NCBI GenBank assembly: GCA_009602725.1
Contig: WELB01000007.1
Span: 250,823 to 292,087, forward strand
Length of the DNA: 41,265 nucleotides
Source: Spirogloea muscicola
Taxonomy: Eukaryota; Streptophyta; Zygnematophyceae; Spirogloeales; Spirogloeaceae
Direction: 5' to 3'
The notes beneath the pieces were generated by a model. The model was given only the letters and a program-made list of their open reading frames with translations. It was not told the origin of the DNA and made no database searches. How positions within the stretch are numbered: the stretch's first letter is position 1; each line of letters opens with the position of its first letter. This document shows, one piece after another, positions 18,591 to 31,049 of the stretch. The position numbers and the translations under genes are program-made.

Positions 18591-20260
18591 TCAAGGAGCT
18601 GCGGTATGCCCGCCTTCTTCTGCAGCCGTCTCAGCCTTATTGCAGGCCTCCTCCTCCAGCGCTGCAGGCAACGGCGCCACTGGCGTCTCGGCCAACGAGG
18701 ACGAGGAGGGGCTGTAAGCCAGCTGCCTCATGGGGTGGTCGAATTTGCAAGTAGGACCGAACTTGCAGATGCCATACCGCTCGTAGAACGCACATGCCGG
18801 CCCGCCCTGCACGATGCCCACCAAAATGCCACCCTCACGTTTTGCCAATAAGCAGCCACCTATCAGGCATTTACCCACCCAAAGCGGACAGGCACAAGCG
18901 TATGTGCGAGAAGCTGGGACGATGAGCAGCCGTGTGTACCGGGCGCAGCGGGAGCCCCATGGGGCTGAGAGAGCACGTGGGCGAGGGCACGATGCGATTG
19001 CGTGGATGGTGATACTTGCAGCTGAGCCCAAACTTGCAGTCCCCAGTCATCATGTAATGCTGGCACTCTGACTGGCCTGGTCTCTCCGGGTAGATGGCAA
19101 AGCCCGGGTGCATGGCCAAGCCGGGCGCAACTGCCCCATACAGGTCTGTGTATGCCTGCATGGGCATCAGCCCAAGCTGCTGCATGTAAGCCGCCTGTGG
19201 CAGCAGCAATTGCTGCCGCTGCTGCGGATATAGTTGGTGTGGCTGTGGCTGGATGACGTGATGGAGGTCGTCATGCCCCGGCCCATGCGCCACCTGTTCC
19301 ACAGTGCCCTTCCCCACGTCATGGTCATCGACAAGGAGCGATCGGGTGGAGCAGCTGCACCAGAGCTACAGGGTCATCACGCCCACGGGGAGCAGTATCG
19401 GCTGAGTGAGGCAGTTGTCCACGGGATGGGGGCGGATGGGAGCGAGACCTGATGGTAGGCCCAGCCAGGGGGAAGCGCCAAAACCGATGGCTGCATGAGT
19501 GCCTGCCCATCATATGCTGGTGAGCCGCCCCGCAGGAGGGGGGCTGCAGAGAGGGAGAAGGAAGAGGGCGATGGAAGGGGGCAGCTGTCTTGTTGCAGCA
19601 GAGGGTGGTGGAATCGGCACGACTCCCCAAACTTACACTGCCCTGTGCGCATGTAGTGCGGGCATTCCCTTTCTCCCTGCAAACAAGCAGCGCTGGCAGC
19701 GTGGTGAGGTCGATTGACTTCGCAGGCCCTGGCAACACCCGCGGGTGAGCCCGGCCGTGGGCGCCCGCCCCCCAGTGGCACCTCAGGGCAGCAGGCACAA
19801 GCCCCCCACAAGGTAAGAAGCGCCTTCAGAAGGCACGCTTCAGCCGGTCATCAGCCAGGGCGTGGGAGAGGGCAGCACGTCGGGGCGACTTTGAGCTCAC
19901 TCGTCTCAAGGGCAGGCCGAGCGGGCTGAGGTGGGTGCGGGTGGGTGATCGGGCTTTGTCCCGAGGATGGTTGTACTTGCACACAGCTCCATACTTGCAC
20001 GTGCCAGTCCTGAGGTAGTACTGCTCCATCCGGGGAACCAGGCCGTGTCCCCACCAACCACCAGCACCACGTCATGCATGCACTGCATGCAGCAGCCGGC
20101 ACACCGCCAGGCGCTGCCGAGGCAGCGGCTGGGGCCATGGGAGGGCCACTGTGCAGGCGAAGGCACGAGGTAGCCGAACCTGGCAGTCTGGATGGCCTGG
20201 CCTCTGAGGGGCTTCTCGAGCTGCTTGGGAGCCCGACGTGGACGGCCCGTCGCGCCGTGG
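18591..20260 (-). CDS. plant-type CCCH zinc-finger protein (ZFN-like), 5' end missing
   Basis: It is probably an RNA- or DNA-binding regulator of the plant ZFN/ZC3H family. Exons: 20180-20260, 19901-20020, 19449-19676, about 18940-19290 and 18591-18806. The first three join in phase 0. Four C-x8-C-x5-C-x3-H fingers are visible: the first spans an intron (RPGHPDCQ joined to [19 protein letters not shown]), then [22 protein letters not shown] in exon 3, [22 protein letters not shown] in exon 4 and [22 protein letters not shown] in exon 5. Linkers such as LGLPLR and YPERPG are typical. Land-plant members usually have five fingers, so the first finger and the start codon may lie in an exon beyond 20260; there an N (20329) and a LINE tail interrupt the sequence. 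Exon 4 is rich in Gln and His before its finger. Its acceptor is uncertain. Confidence 0.88.
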
Positions 20261-20328
20261 CTGCAAGAGCCAGGGCAGGGCAGCGGCAGAGCGGGCCGGG
20301 TGAGGGGAGCTGAGGGGGCGGGGTGGAG

Positions 20329-20420
20329 NCCTTTGGCTCCGTCATGAACACCTGTATGCATCTGGCTGGCATTTCACAGCCGATTCTTTCATATCAGCAG
20401 CCGCTTTCTCTTTTCCCTTT
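20329..20420 (+). mobile_element. single-N join followed by a subtype-B LINE tail
   Basis: Right of the N at 20329 the plus strand reads 'ggctccgtcatgaacacctg', 'catctggctggcatttcacag' and 'atatcagcagccgc', the B-type 3' tail also found at 14281-14366, 31081-31190 and 35215-35290. Its hairpin is at 20369-20390. No coding part is attached. The N probably sits at or near the insertion border next to the CCCH gene. Confidence 0.75.
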
Positions 20421-20559
20421 TCCCCCGGGCCGCCGGGAGCACGGGGGTGCGCCCCGCCAATGGCGACGCGCCCGCCGACCTCCCGCCCGCCCCCCCCCCC
20501 GACGCTCGAGCTGGCACCCCCTTTGTTTGTGCTCGTTTTCCGGACTGCTTCCCCTCCAC

Positions 20560-20900
20560 ACGCTCTGCCAACATCAGCAGCCGCATTCAGGACGTGCTGC
20601 GGCTGCTGCCTCTGGTGGCCTCTGCTTATGTGAGGCTCCTCACTCGTAACTACTAAGCGGTCCATCCTCCCCCGTTCTGCCATAGCCTCTTCAGGCCCCG
20701 CAGTCGCTGCTTAGCTCGTAGTTTGGCCCCTTCGAACCTTGTCAATTCTTTTCGGGCTGGCTTCTCACAGCCCTTGCCCCCATTGGGAGAGCCACTTCTT
20801 CTGCTTAGCTCGTAGTCTGGCCCCTTGGAACCTTGTCAATTCTTTTCGGGCTGGCTTCTCACAGCCCTTGCCCCCATTGGGAGAGCCACTTCTTCTGGAG
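20560..20900 (+). mobile_element. LINE 3' end with a 94-bp tail duplicated in tandem
   Basis: The end of the coding part ('VRLLTRNY' and stop, about 20630-20656) is followed by the tail 'cggtccatcctcccccgttc'. Then comes a 94-bp unit, 20707-20800, repeated at 20801-20894. Both units start 'ctgcttagctcgtagt' and carry the hairpin gggctggcttctcacagccc (20754-20773 and 20848-20867). The units differ at only a few bases. Confidence 0.85.
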
Positions 20901-20929
20901 AATCAAGTGCTCGCCCGCATGGAAGCGGA

Positions 20930-21155
20930 GCCCCCAATGTTTTGACCCGTGGTTACTGAGCGGGTCAATCTACCGTAGGTCATGTAGGTCTTCAGATGTG
21001 CTTGCCTTTGTACTTGGCCATTTGGCCTTCGCTTGTTCCAAACACACGAAACTTTCCCCGAAAGGAGGTAGGGGCTGGGGAAGGCCAGCCCCAAAAGGAT
21101 GGGCACTGCCCAAAGCGCCGAAAGGCGCCTGACTGGCTCCCACACAGCGCTCTTC
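20930..21155. mobile_element. third-type LINE tail (+) next to a hairpin tail (-)
   Basis: At 20940-20960 the plus strand has 'acccgtggttactgagcggg' (TRGY-stop), then 'gtgcttgcctttgtacttgg' and 'ggccttcgcttgttcc'. The same order occurs in minus orientation at 31357-31461. From 21060 a minus-orientation hairpin (ggggctggggaaggccagcccc, 21069-21090) follows. This ends a few bases before the UGGT stop codon, so the tail probably lies in the UGGT 3' untranslated region. Confidence 0.65.
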
Positions 21156-21162
21156 TACTCCG

Positions 21163-24100
21163 TCACAACTCCGTCCGCCCGCCGCTCGCCCCCCTTCCCC
21201 GCTCCGCCTCCTCCGCCGCCGCCCTCGCCTCCCGCTCCAGCTCCGCCTCGGCCTCCACATCCTCCGCCAGCCGCGCCGCACTCCCGCTCTCCTCCCCGGC
21301 CTCGCCCCCGCCCTGCCCCAGCACCCGCTCCACAAACCGCCGCTGCTCCTCGTCCAGCGTCGTCCACTCTGCCACGATCCGTCGCGCCCCCTGACCACCA
21401 CCCGTCCCCCTGGCCACGCAGTCAGCAGACACCCTGGTACTTACCCAAGGACAGGAAGAAGCGCCCGCTGCTCACCACGCTTGCCAAAGCGACGTACAGG
21501 GCTGGGGGGGTTGCCAGACCTCCAGCTTGGGCTCCTTGGTCATGGGGTTGTTGCACAGGTCAATCGTCTTTGCCGTGCTCTTGGTCTCGTTCCCACACCA
21601 CGACTCGCACCACAGCCACTCCTGCGGAAGGCTGTGGATTGGGACGACATGCTGCGCGTAGTTGGGCAGGTCCTGATCCAGATTGGCCAGCGAGTTGGGG
21701 TCGCGACTGAGGCTCTCGTAAAACACGCGGAGGCGATCGCCGGCTGCCATGGACCGGAACTTCACCAGATCCACCACGTACAGAGCACTGCACCGATGCA
21801 GTATGCTACCTACTATCAGCTCCTCCATAACCACCGGGAGATGCGGTCCTCACGTGAATATGCGGACCGGCGGAAATAGCTGCGACTTCCTGCTCAGAGA
21901 GGATGCCGACGGGTGCCTACCTGATGTGGTAAGGCTTGCCCTGAAGGTGATCCTTCCAAAAGCCCTGCTTCCAGAAGCGATAGCCATCCATCTCCTTGTT
22001 GTTGTCGCACATGGGCGTGTATGCAAAAGGGCAACCATGGAGGTCCATGTCGTAGAGCACGCCCATGTCTACCCGGATGATCTGGTCAGCATCGCAAAAT
22101 ATCACCTGGGACCTCCCGGGACCCCGAGAAAGGACATCAAGACAGGCTCCTTAGTAGACAACAGACAACTGGCCAGTCTCTTGGTGATGCATGCCCTCGT
22201 ACGGCATACCTTCTTCAGAGAGAGGGGAAAGAGGACGTCCAGGAAGAGGATCTTGTATGCCCAGATAAGTCGCTGCTTCTCAGTCTGCTTGTGCAGCCAG
22301 GACGGCCACTTGTAGGTAACCAGCTCAAATTCGAAACCATACTCTCGCGCCATAAGCGGAAGTACGTCCTTGAATTGCGGAGCGAGATAGTTCTTGATGA
22401 ACCAAAACTTCACCGGCCTCCTTGTGTGGCTTAACACAGACAGAATCATGATGCGAGTGAAGCGCTCATACCTGAGCACAGGGGCAGATGAACACGGGGG
22501 GTCACAAGTAGGAGTAATAGGGGACGGGTGCTCATTGCATATGATGCTCCAGCAGAAGCTGCGAAGCTCACAGATGGCCGCTGGCGATGGAGAATATGTT
22601 CACAGTGCCCCCGGTACGCGTGACTCCCCTGCCAAAGTCGCCCACCTCAGCCTGCACAAGTTCTTGGAGTAAGAGTTGGGCTAAGAGAGAAGGCTAAAGT
22701 TGACAGATGGGGCTCCAGCATTATCAGGACTCTACGAGGTTGCTTGCCTGTGGCGTGGACGAAAGATCCTGTGTGGCAAGTGCTGGTTTGCCAGAGGCAA
22801 AGGCATTGAAGACGGAGCCCCACAGAGACCTGGCCTCTCCATCTGAGCCTGCCTGCAAGAGAGGCCTCCACACGCAATCTTATCAGTCACCCTATCACGG
22901 GACTAGAGCAGGCTTTGCTGGAGCATGTCTGGCAGAGTCGTCAGAAAGCGTACCGCTTGGCCAGAATCTGCTGCCTCGGCTTCACCAGCCTCAGAGGCCA
23001 CAGGGGCCGACTCATCTTGCAGAAGCTCCTCCACTTCATATCCAGGCCGCTTGCGCACATGTAGGTGCACATCCACTCTTCTCAAGGTCGCCAGGTGGAT
23101 GCTCTGGAGACTCCCCTCTTGACCACCCACCAATTCGTACAACTCCGTGGAGCGCCCCTAAGCACAGGACACCTCCAGGCTCAGATATGGTGCGGTGGCA
23201 GCATGAAGCAGCATGCAAAGTTTTCAGGTCACAGGCGTGAGGGAATGGGATATCAGGTGGGGAGAGGGGTTTGCGTACAGGGGCAAGTGAGAGGAGCCAA
23301 AGACCAGGCGCAGCCTTGAGCTGGAAGTAGCCAAGATTTGCCATCACTATCGTGTCCACCAGGTGCAGCTCATCCTTCACCCCAAGGCGTAGTTGCAGAC
23401 CCCTTGGGGGCTCCTGGCTTCCTCGGTCCCCGACCTCGTAACAATCGCCTGCACCGCCATGCTCCTTGGGTAGTAACAGCGCATAGGGCTTTGACAAGAC
23501 CAGTAGCAGGGCAAACGCTGAGTCAGGCCATGCTTTTGAGCCGGAGCCCCTACCCGTAATCACAAGAGCTTCCAGCTCGAAGGTAGCGCTGAGCGAGCCA
23601 GACGGCACCTTCTCGAGAATGATGTTGTCGAGGTCATACCTGTAGAACCATCCTCTCATGAGACCCAGACTAGCAGGAGAAGGAGAGACAACTCGTCACA
23701 GCTAGCAGGCATGCCGCTTCCAGGTCCGCCGAGCAACTTACACGGCTATGGTTGACTCGACCAGCCACGCTTCTGGGGTGTGCACATTCAAGGTGAGAAG
23801 GCGGGACTGGGGAAGTCTTGCGAAGGTTACTTGAGTTCCAAGGTCGAGCATGCCATCGGCCCAGGGTTCCACCTGTCATGCACTTGCTGATGTTACCAGC
23901 TACATTTGTTGTCCGCGTAGAAAAGCTAAAGCCAAGCAGCGGGTGGCGGCTTACCTTGCTGGGCACGGCAGCTCGGTAGAAGTTTTTAAGTGGCATATCC
24001 GCAAGATTAGCCTGTGTACATCACAACTTGGTCAATAATAGTACAAATAGGTGGCTCAACATAGGCACAGCCTCCTTATCGTAGGTATTGAGCATGGTAC

Positions 24101-27100
24101 GAGGGTGATGACAGCATTCCTTTCTCCGGAGAGGTATAGAGGTTAGGGAAAGGAAATCAACTGAGGGATTGAGGACAACACGTAACGAAGGCCGGAAGTA
24201 GGACTGGGTCAGGAGCAGCAGGGGGACAAGTCTCTGAGCCTCTGTGCTGAGGGGATCAAGCACAGCATCTATCGACAGCACTGAGCCGGGCTCCTCCCGG
24301 ATAATCCCGCTGCCATGGCCAAACATTTCTGTCAGGCAACCTGAGCCCTGCTGACCAGGTGCAACTCATGCAGTCCAATGGGCAGGCTGCTCTCAGGCCT
24401 TTGAAATGCCCCACCTGTGCTCAACAGCAAGCATGCTGAAGCGAGCCGTCTGCGAGCTCTTGATGCTGGTAGAGCTTGCCGAAGCTGCGCCCATTATTGC
24501 AGTGCTCAAGAAGTCACTGCAAATCAGAGTCAGCCACTGGGTTTGTAAGACCGCAGTGCCAGTGACATTGCAGAGGTCCTCTTTACGGACAGACTGTCGC
24601 TTGCCTTGTCAGAACGTCTGGCTCAAGCTCCTGCCACGAGGCATTCTGGATGATCTCTTGCACGCTCCTGGCCTTCTTCTCAAGCTCCATCCTCCCCATC
24701 AGCTGCAGATCTTCCGCCTGGAGCTCGTCCGGATCCACCAGGAGCACCTGCTGGCAATAACACGGGCTTCAGGCCTTGTGTCCCATGTACCTGCTAGCAG
24801 AGGTGAAACCTGCAATTTCTACCAGATCAGGCAGGGGTTCCGCACCCTGCCGTTGGTGATGAGCCCATTCTGTCCAGGTGCGACTTTCAGAGTGCTGCGA
24901 ACGATGTCCATCAGCTGCCAAAGCAGGAAGAGGCATCACACGATCCACCATGAGCTCCTATGCTATTGCTGCCACGTCCGCCCTGGGCCAGGGCTATGCT
25001 TATGACGAAACAGCATCTGCTGAGGTCAGAGTGCACCTCCATCATAGATTGTGTAGCAGATTCCCACTCAGAGAGCAGACTCTGCAGACTTTTCTCTTGA
25101 AGGCCAAAGTCGTGCGCCAGCTCCAGAGCAGCCTCTGGAGTAAGGCTTGCAACTCCTGGGCTGGACAGCAGGCTCCGGAGGAAGGGTACCAGCTTGGCTC
25201 GTCTACTGCCACAGGCAGTACCAGGCCCACACAAATCAGTCAACACGACGCACCTACAGGCTCTTCATTGACGTCCCTGTTTGGTACATGCCAATAATAG
25301 GAGAGACTCGTCTTACCTTGGCAGCCTCAGGGCTGCAACGACCACTCTCGCAACCAGGGTGTCATTCAGAGAAGCGTGACCTTGCTCCTGTCTAGGAGCG
25401 TTGTGAAGCACTGCTACACGAGACTGCATTGCTTCCTCGCTCCCATCCTCCTGCTTTCATGAGATGTGCAGCATGGCAGTCCATTACATCATACAATGAA
25501 CGTAGTGGCAGCTCTGCCTCCAAATGTCACTCAATGCTGCGGTGAGTGCTGATCGAGCAGCAGATGCAGAGAGCCTGAGTCACGAGGGCCGCAAGGACTT
25601 GCTCTACGCACAAGATGGTGAAGTGTCTGACGAAGCAGTGAGAGGCCGGATGCAGCCGTTAGGTCAGCCAACACCCAGTATGTGAGCGGCTTCACATTGT
25701 CCTCCGCTGCTCCTCGATCATGTGCAGGCATACCAGTACAGTATGGAGATCAGGTCACACGGATCTTGCATCTCTCCAGCGAGGTTCATGTGTGCGACCA
25801 ACCAGGAGCCACTAGGGCGCTGCAAGGACGAGCATGGCAGGTGCGTAGGACTGTGCTGCCACATACTATCTGCTGTGTGAAGGTAAGGCAGCTCTGCCAT
25901 GGTGGGATGCTGCAACGTGTCGACAAGGGAGACATAGACTTCCTTGCTGCCATCTGCTCCCAAGATCTGCAAGCGGCCAGAGCCACGCCATCAGTACCAC
26001 TTACACTGATACTGCCTATTCTGCAATGCAGGGCACAAGAAGAGCAACATGTAGGCCCCTCACTTTGGCATTGTATCGCGTCACAGCAGAGTCGTCCAAG
26101 AAGAAACTCAGCGCGTCCGTGCGGGTTGTGAGCCTTCCATAATAAACGGCTTCCTGCACCTTGGGCATCTCGTCCCCAATGCCATCCACAGCACCCTCTA
26201 ACACCTGGACAATGCAAATATATGTATTGACAGTTTGTGTGATATATGCACAGATGATTCTTTTTGGCTCATGCTCAGAGCAGACCAGCATGGAGGCATG
26301 GGCGCTCGTACATACACCAGCCGAGGTGGTGAGGATGCCGTTGAAGAGGAGGCATGGCAGGGATCGGGAGAGGCCGAGCTTGAAGACTGCTGCGCTGCTA
26401 TTAGCAGCAAGAGCTGCATACGCCTCGCTCTCTCCCAGATCTCGCAGGACCTCCAAAGCTTGGTCTTCACTGTACCTAGCTCTCTGCGACCTGCACATTG
26501 CCCCACTGCCAAGGTCTTCATTGCCAAGCCCTATGTAAAATGTCCTTGGTGGAAGATGGAGCACTCTCGCCGTGGTTGGTTGCAGCCGAGCACAGTCCAA
26601 CAGATCTTCGATCTGGTCAGTGGGCAAGTACAAGGTGTGAAGCAGGCTATCAATACCCCATGGCTTTCGCAAAGGCAGACTCGACAACTGTGTAGGCCAC
26701 AGGGTCCTCAAATGACTCGTCGCTGTAAACCTCCTCCTGCAGCTGGCCAATCTGCAACCACAGCCCCATGGGCAAGACTTGCGGTCACCACTGTCTCATG
26801 ATTGCACGACATGATGAATGACCTCCATAATCTAGCACGGTAGGATACAAGGGTGGACAGCTTCAGCAATATAGTCAGGCAAAGAGAGGTGTCACAATGG
26901 TGTAAGTATGGAAAGTGAACATTGTTGTCGATGTGACAGAAAGCAAAGAACCTCACATTAATGAGGAAATCAAACGCAGCTCGCATCTCAAAATTATCTC
27001 GGAGATACAGGAATGCTCGGATGACCTGACAGAAGCAGCACACCGTTAATATTTGAGAGGTGTTGCTAACCAGCATGGTAGGGCTCAAGGGGCAGAGAAG

Positions 27101-30100
27101 CAAGCAGGCAGCACGTAGCACCTGTGCTAGCAGAGAGTATTGGAGCAGAAGGGTCGATGCTACTTGCAGCCTACCATATCTGATGGGCTCGGCTCAGCTA
27201 CTGGCACGAGATCGCTGCCATGCTGTTCCATCTGCCGTAACACATCCGTTGCAGCCAGCATGACAGCAGAACGCACTGGGAGGAACCTTTGGAACTGATC
27301 CATGATTGCCTCCACAACCTGCGCAAGAACCCTTCATGCCTCAGGCACCAAGTGACTTTCACTGCACTGCTGCGCCAGAGGACTCCTGTGTAGGCAATCA
27401 GCATACCCTCACTCTTCGCAAGAGTCAGCTGAGAATTTGACAGAGCAGAATTGTGAGAGATGTGAAGGCACACCTGGAGGCCAGCAGGAGTAGCTGGGTC
27501 GATGATGTAGATTGCGTGGAAGAGGTTCTTGCGCACAGCACGAATCTGACCAGCATACGCTGGCATGAGGAGCTGCAAACACGTGCTCAGGAAGGTAACA
27601 GTCAGGCTCTGCAACAAAGGGCATTGACTTCAAAGCACTCCTGCCTGAGGCTTCACCAGTGTAGAAGGTCCTATCCATCAAACCATCTCCATAAGCCTTG
27701 GCTGGCTTTCACAGCGGCTCTGAGTCAGCAGCAGCTTCATCTTTGTTAGGAATTGGCCAAACTTTGTGATGACATGCATCAGCACCTCAGGGGCCCCAAG
27801 GGTTTGGCAACAGCTGTACCTCACCTCATTGAGCGCAGTGCGCCAGGTACGGTACCGAGCATCGGCCTCGATGTTGTTGAGGTAGTGAATGTGCTGATCG
27901 TGCAGCCGGTGGTCGATCCTAGGGCTTCGGTTTTCGCCTGCCCCTGGCAGCAGCATGAGGCGCTTCACCACCTCCGCTGGCAGCTGGCGAACAATGTCAA
28001 AGACAAAGGCTCACAAAGGCTCACGACGTCAGCAGAGTGTGCGTCAGGACCACGCTCTGATGCTACCAGCAGCAGCAGCATGCGAGCAACTGCGACTGGT
28101 GGTGCCCACCTGCAACTTCTTCAAGTCCTCGGCAACAGTAAGCTCCTGTCTCAAGAGCTCCAGCAGCCTGAGAAACGAGAGTGCTCCCAACAATCACTAC
28201 ATTCTCATGCACACAACTCCCCCACGAGCGAGGAGTGCAAGGTCTGACGTCTGTGCAGGTGTCACCAGCAGATGGAGACATTTGCACGAGCACACGTACG
28301 AGAAAAGATCGAGGGAGTCGAGGCTCAGAAGAGCGCCGTTCAGAGCAAGAAGGTTACGGCCCGCCATCATCATACGCTGATTCTGACCAATCTCATCAGC
28401 TATGGTCCTGTTGAGCTGACACATGCACACATTGATCAGTCGACAAAAAACTCGGGGAGAAGCATGTATGACCACCCTGTGAAGCATTCCCAACCTGCCC
28501 AGGAGAGCGGTCCCATTGCATAAGGATGACACATCAGCCTTTCGCAGCAAAGCAGCTAACCTTGGTCCTTGAGAGGGAGGACACAAGGTTTGGGAAGTTC
28601 TGGTTCATCTCCTGCATGAGTTGCAGAGGATCCGCAGCTACAGCTATTCTTTGTGAAGCCTGTAAACCGAGGTCTGCATATTTGCGCGCACACAGGGAAC
28701 AGGGGGCAACTCTGGATGGGGTCACGCAACGATGCGCAGGACATTCAGAGTCCTGGCAAGAAACACAGACAGCTGGACATCGTCCCTCGGACAGAGCTGA
28801 TGGGGCAGGGCCAAGTCGTCGATAGATTAGTAGCACCGGCCAGACGATGTGCTGCATACATGAGCACATTGTGACTGAGGCGAGTTGTACCTTTGATATC
28901 CCACACATTGACCTTCTCAGAGATGTCATCAATGGACATGAGGTGGTCTCTGAAGGTCAAAAGCTCCGCGGTCAGGTGAGCTTTCCGCTCCTGACACACA
29001 ACGCCAGCTCCGCAACATCATGAATTTAGCGCACACGGGCTGTCAACTCGGTCAAGTCTCTCCTGCATGGCTCTTGTGACGTGATATCGCATTGCTCCAG
29101 TCAGGCCTCAATCCCTGAACCTTTAGGCTGGAACATCTAACACTGACATGGCTTGGTCAGGCCCTCCAGGACCTCACAAGCAACTGCTGGAAGTTGAAGC
29201 CTTTCACATCCTCCATTAAGTTGTCTTCGGTGCTCTCACTGCTGCCAGCTCCTCCTGCGCTTGGTCGAGAGAGCATGCCGTGTCAGCCTGAACACCTACT
29301 TCTTGCCAGGCTGACCCAGCACCCCAGATCGATGAGCAGACCCCCAGTAGTGACTTCACCTTACCACCGCAACAGAGAAGCCTGTTTGCCACCCCCGCCA
29401 TGCCAACAACATGATGCCCCCCCATCACCGCCCGGCCCCCGCTGCGCTAGGCCCCTCAAAGAGTAGAGACACTTCACCGGCACGGTCATGGCTGTCGTCC
29501 ATTGCCTTGTACTCCATGTTTTTCAGTGCCAGCTCCACTCCGTATCCAGGGAGTGTGACAACGCTGTCTATGCCAAGCGCAGTGCAGGTCTCTGCTGAGC
29601 GCTGGCATCCCACTGGGAGGAGGGGCCTGTATATGTACCTGAGACTGCCCTGCAGCGCACCACTATGGCAGAGGCAATCAGGGAGCCCAAGTTGCACATG
29701 GCAGAGGGTGCATAAAATGCTGGATAGTGACAGCTCCAGCAATCCTGACACTGCAGCAGTAGAGAAAGTGCAATTGGCGGCCATCACAGGTGAGCAGACA
29801 GTCTCCTTTGACACAGAGATCTGCACAGCTTGAGGCACTTGACAGACCTTCTTTGCAGCTTCTGCAAGGGGTCGGTGCAGTGGTGCAAAGCAGGCCGAAC
29901 CCAGCGCCCCATATAGCACGGCCACGCTCGCTGCTGCCTCCCCCCCGGGATAGACGTGGCCGACTGTGGTTGCACCGAGTGACTCCTCCTCCTGCCACCC
30001 TGGGAGCTCCCTGCACCCCCACACAACCCCTGTTCAGCCATTGTCAGCCGCGTTTCGGCACCTCTGGCCAGCGAGAGAGCCTCGTCTCACTGCCTGAGGC

Positions 30101-30907
30101 CAGGGGTCTGCCATTTGCAGGCAGAAGCTTGAACCTTGACATCAAGGTTGCCAGCCATGCGGAGACGTCAGTGGGGGTGTAGAGGTGTGCACTGGCGCCG
30201 ACATCCACCCAGCAGCAGTGGCGGCCTTCGGCTGCGGGGGGCTCCACGCTCACAGTCCACCTGTCCAGATCCCCCTGCACCGGGCTGGCCAGAAGGCCGG
30301 CGCGTGCCAGAGACTGGCGTGCCAGCTGCCGGTAGGGCACGAGCGCCACGGACTCGGTGCGCAGGCGCAGGGACAGGCCCACCAGCGTGGTCAACTGGTC
30401 TCCCAGCAGCGTCCCGGCGCAGGCCAGGATGCGGCCTACGCAATCTGCCTCTGTCAGGGAGCCATTCCTGCCCTGCTCGGCCAGAGCAACCCAGCTCTCG
30501 ACGAACCGCCAGAGGCGATCCCCGCCAGCCCGAGCAATGACCTCCCTGGAGGACGAGGAGGAAAGAGGGCATGCGTGAAGCACAAAAAGGGCCGAGGCGG
30601 CTGAGTCGTGAAAATAGTGAAGGTAGGGGATGGGTGGCACTGGCATGCCCTGTCAGTGCAGCCCCGCGCGGCAGAGGCCAGCAGCCCAGCGGTGAGGGGA
30701 TGGAGGAGGCCGGTGGCGAGGGGCGGGAGGTGGGCTCACCCGGCTTCGAGCAGCAGGGAGGTGCCTTGCCACTTGGCGCGCAGGGAGACGGCGACGGGCG
30801 GGGAGGGGGAGGGGCGAGGAGGGGGAGGAGCGGCGGCGGCGGCAGAGGGGGCGGAGNNNNNNNNNNNNNNNNNNNNNNNNNNNNGGGCGGCGCGCAGGAG
30901 CGGCCAT
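21163..30907 (-). CDS. UDP-glucose:glycoprotein glucosyltransferase (UGGT), ER folding sensor
   Basis: UGGT re-glucosylates N-glycans of misfolded glycoproteins in the ER lumen so that calnexin/calreticulin bind them again. The gene has more than 20 exons. The start is ATG at 30907 (MAAPARR, then a 28-N gap); exon 1 ends [17 protein letters not shown] at 30740 and exon 2 starts at 30545 ([18 protein letters not shown]). Folding-sensor parts follow in family order, e.g. [17 protein letters not shown] (29.5 kb), [12 protein letters not shown] (28.6 kb), [13 protein letters not shown] (27.5 kb), [16 protein letters not shown] (25.7 kb), [17 protein letters not shown] (24.2 kb) and [17 protein letters not shown] (23.4 kb). 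The GT24 catalytic domain is highly conserved: [37 protein letters not shown], the DxD site CDADQ (about 22085-22093), [19 protein letters not shown] and [14 protein letters not shown]. The protein ends RTEL, a plausible KDEL-like retention signal (human UGGT1 ends REEL). A subtype-B LINE lies about 150 bp upstream. Confidence 0.96.
27700..27745 (+). repeat. remnant of a subtype-B LINE tail in a UGGT intron
   Basis: 'cttggctggctttcacagcg' followed by 'gctctgagtcagcagcagc' and 'ttcat' matches the plus-strand B-type tail (ggctggctttcacagccgctc...tcagcagccgcattcat) over about 40 bases. It lies between the exon near 27.83-27.99 kb and the exon near 27.5 kb, on the strand opposite to the gene. Confidence 0.45.
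30857..30884. other. assembly gap (28 N) in UGGT exon 1
   Basis: The gap hides most of the expected signal peptide of UGGT. The flanks are extremely GC-rich, which may explain the missing sequence. The reading frame across the gap is not known. Confidence 0.95.
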
Positions 30908-31049
30908 GGGGGCGGCGGCGGGGCGGCGGCCTGGGCGCTGCGGCTGAGCCTCGGCCCCGAGGCCAGCTCTCGCACTCCGCGACACGCCGAGCCCTGCCGG
31001 GCGCCTGACGCCGCCGCAACAGAGGAGGCGCGCGGCGGTCGAACGAAGG

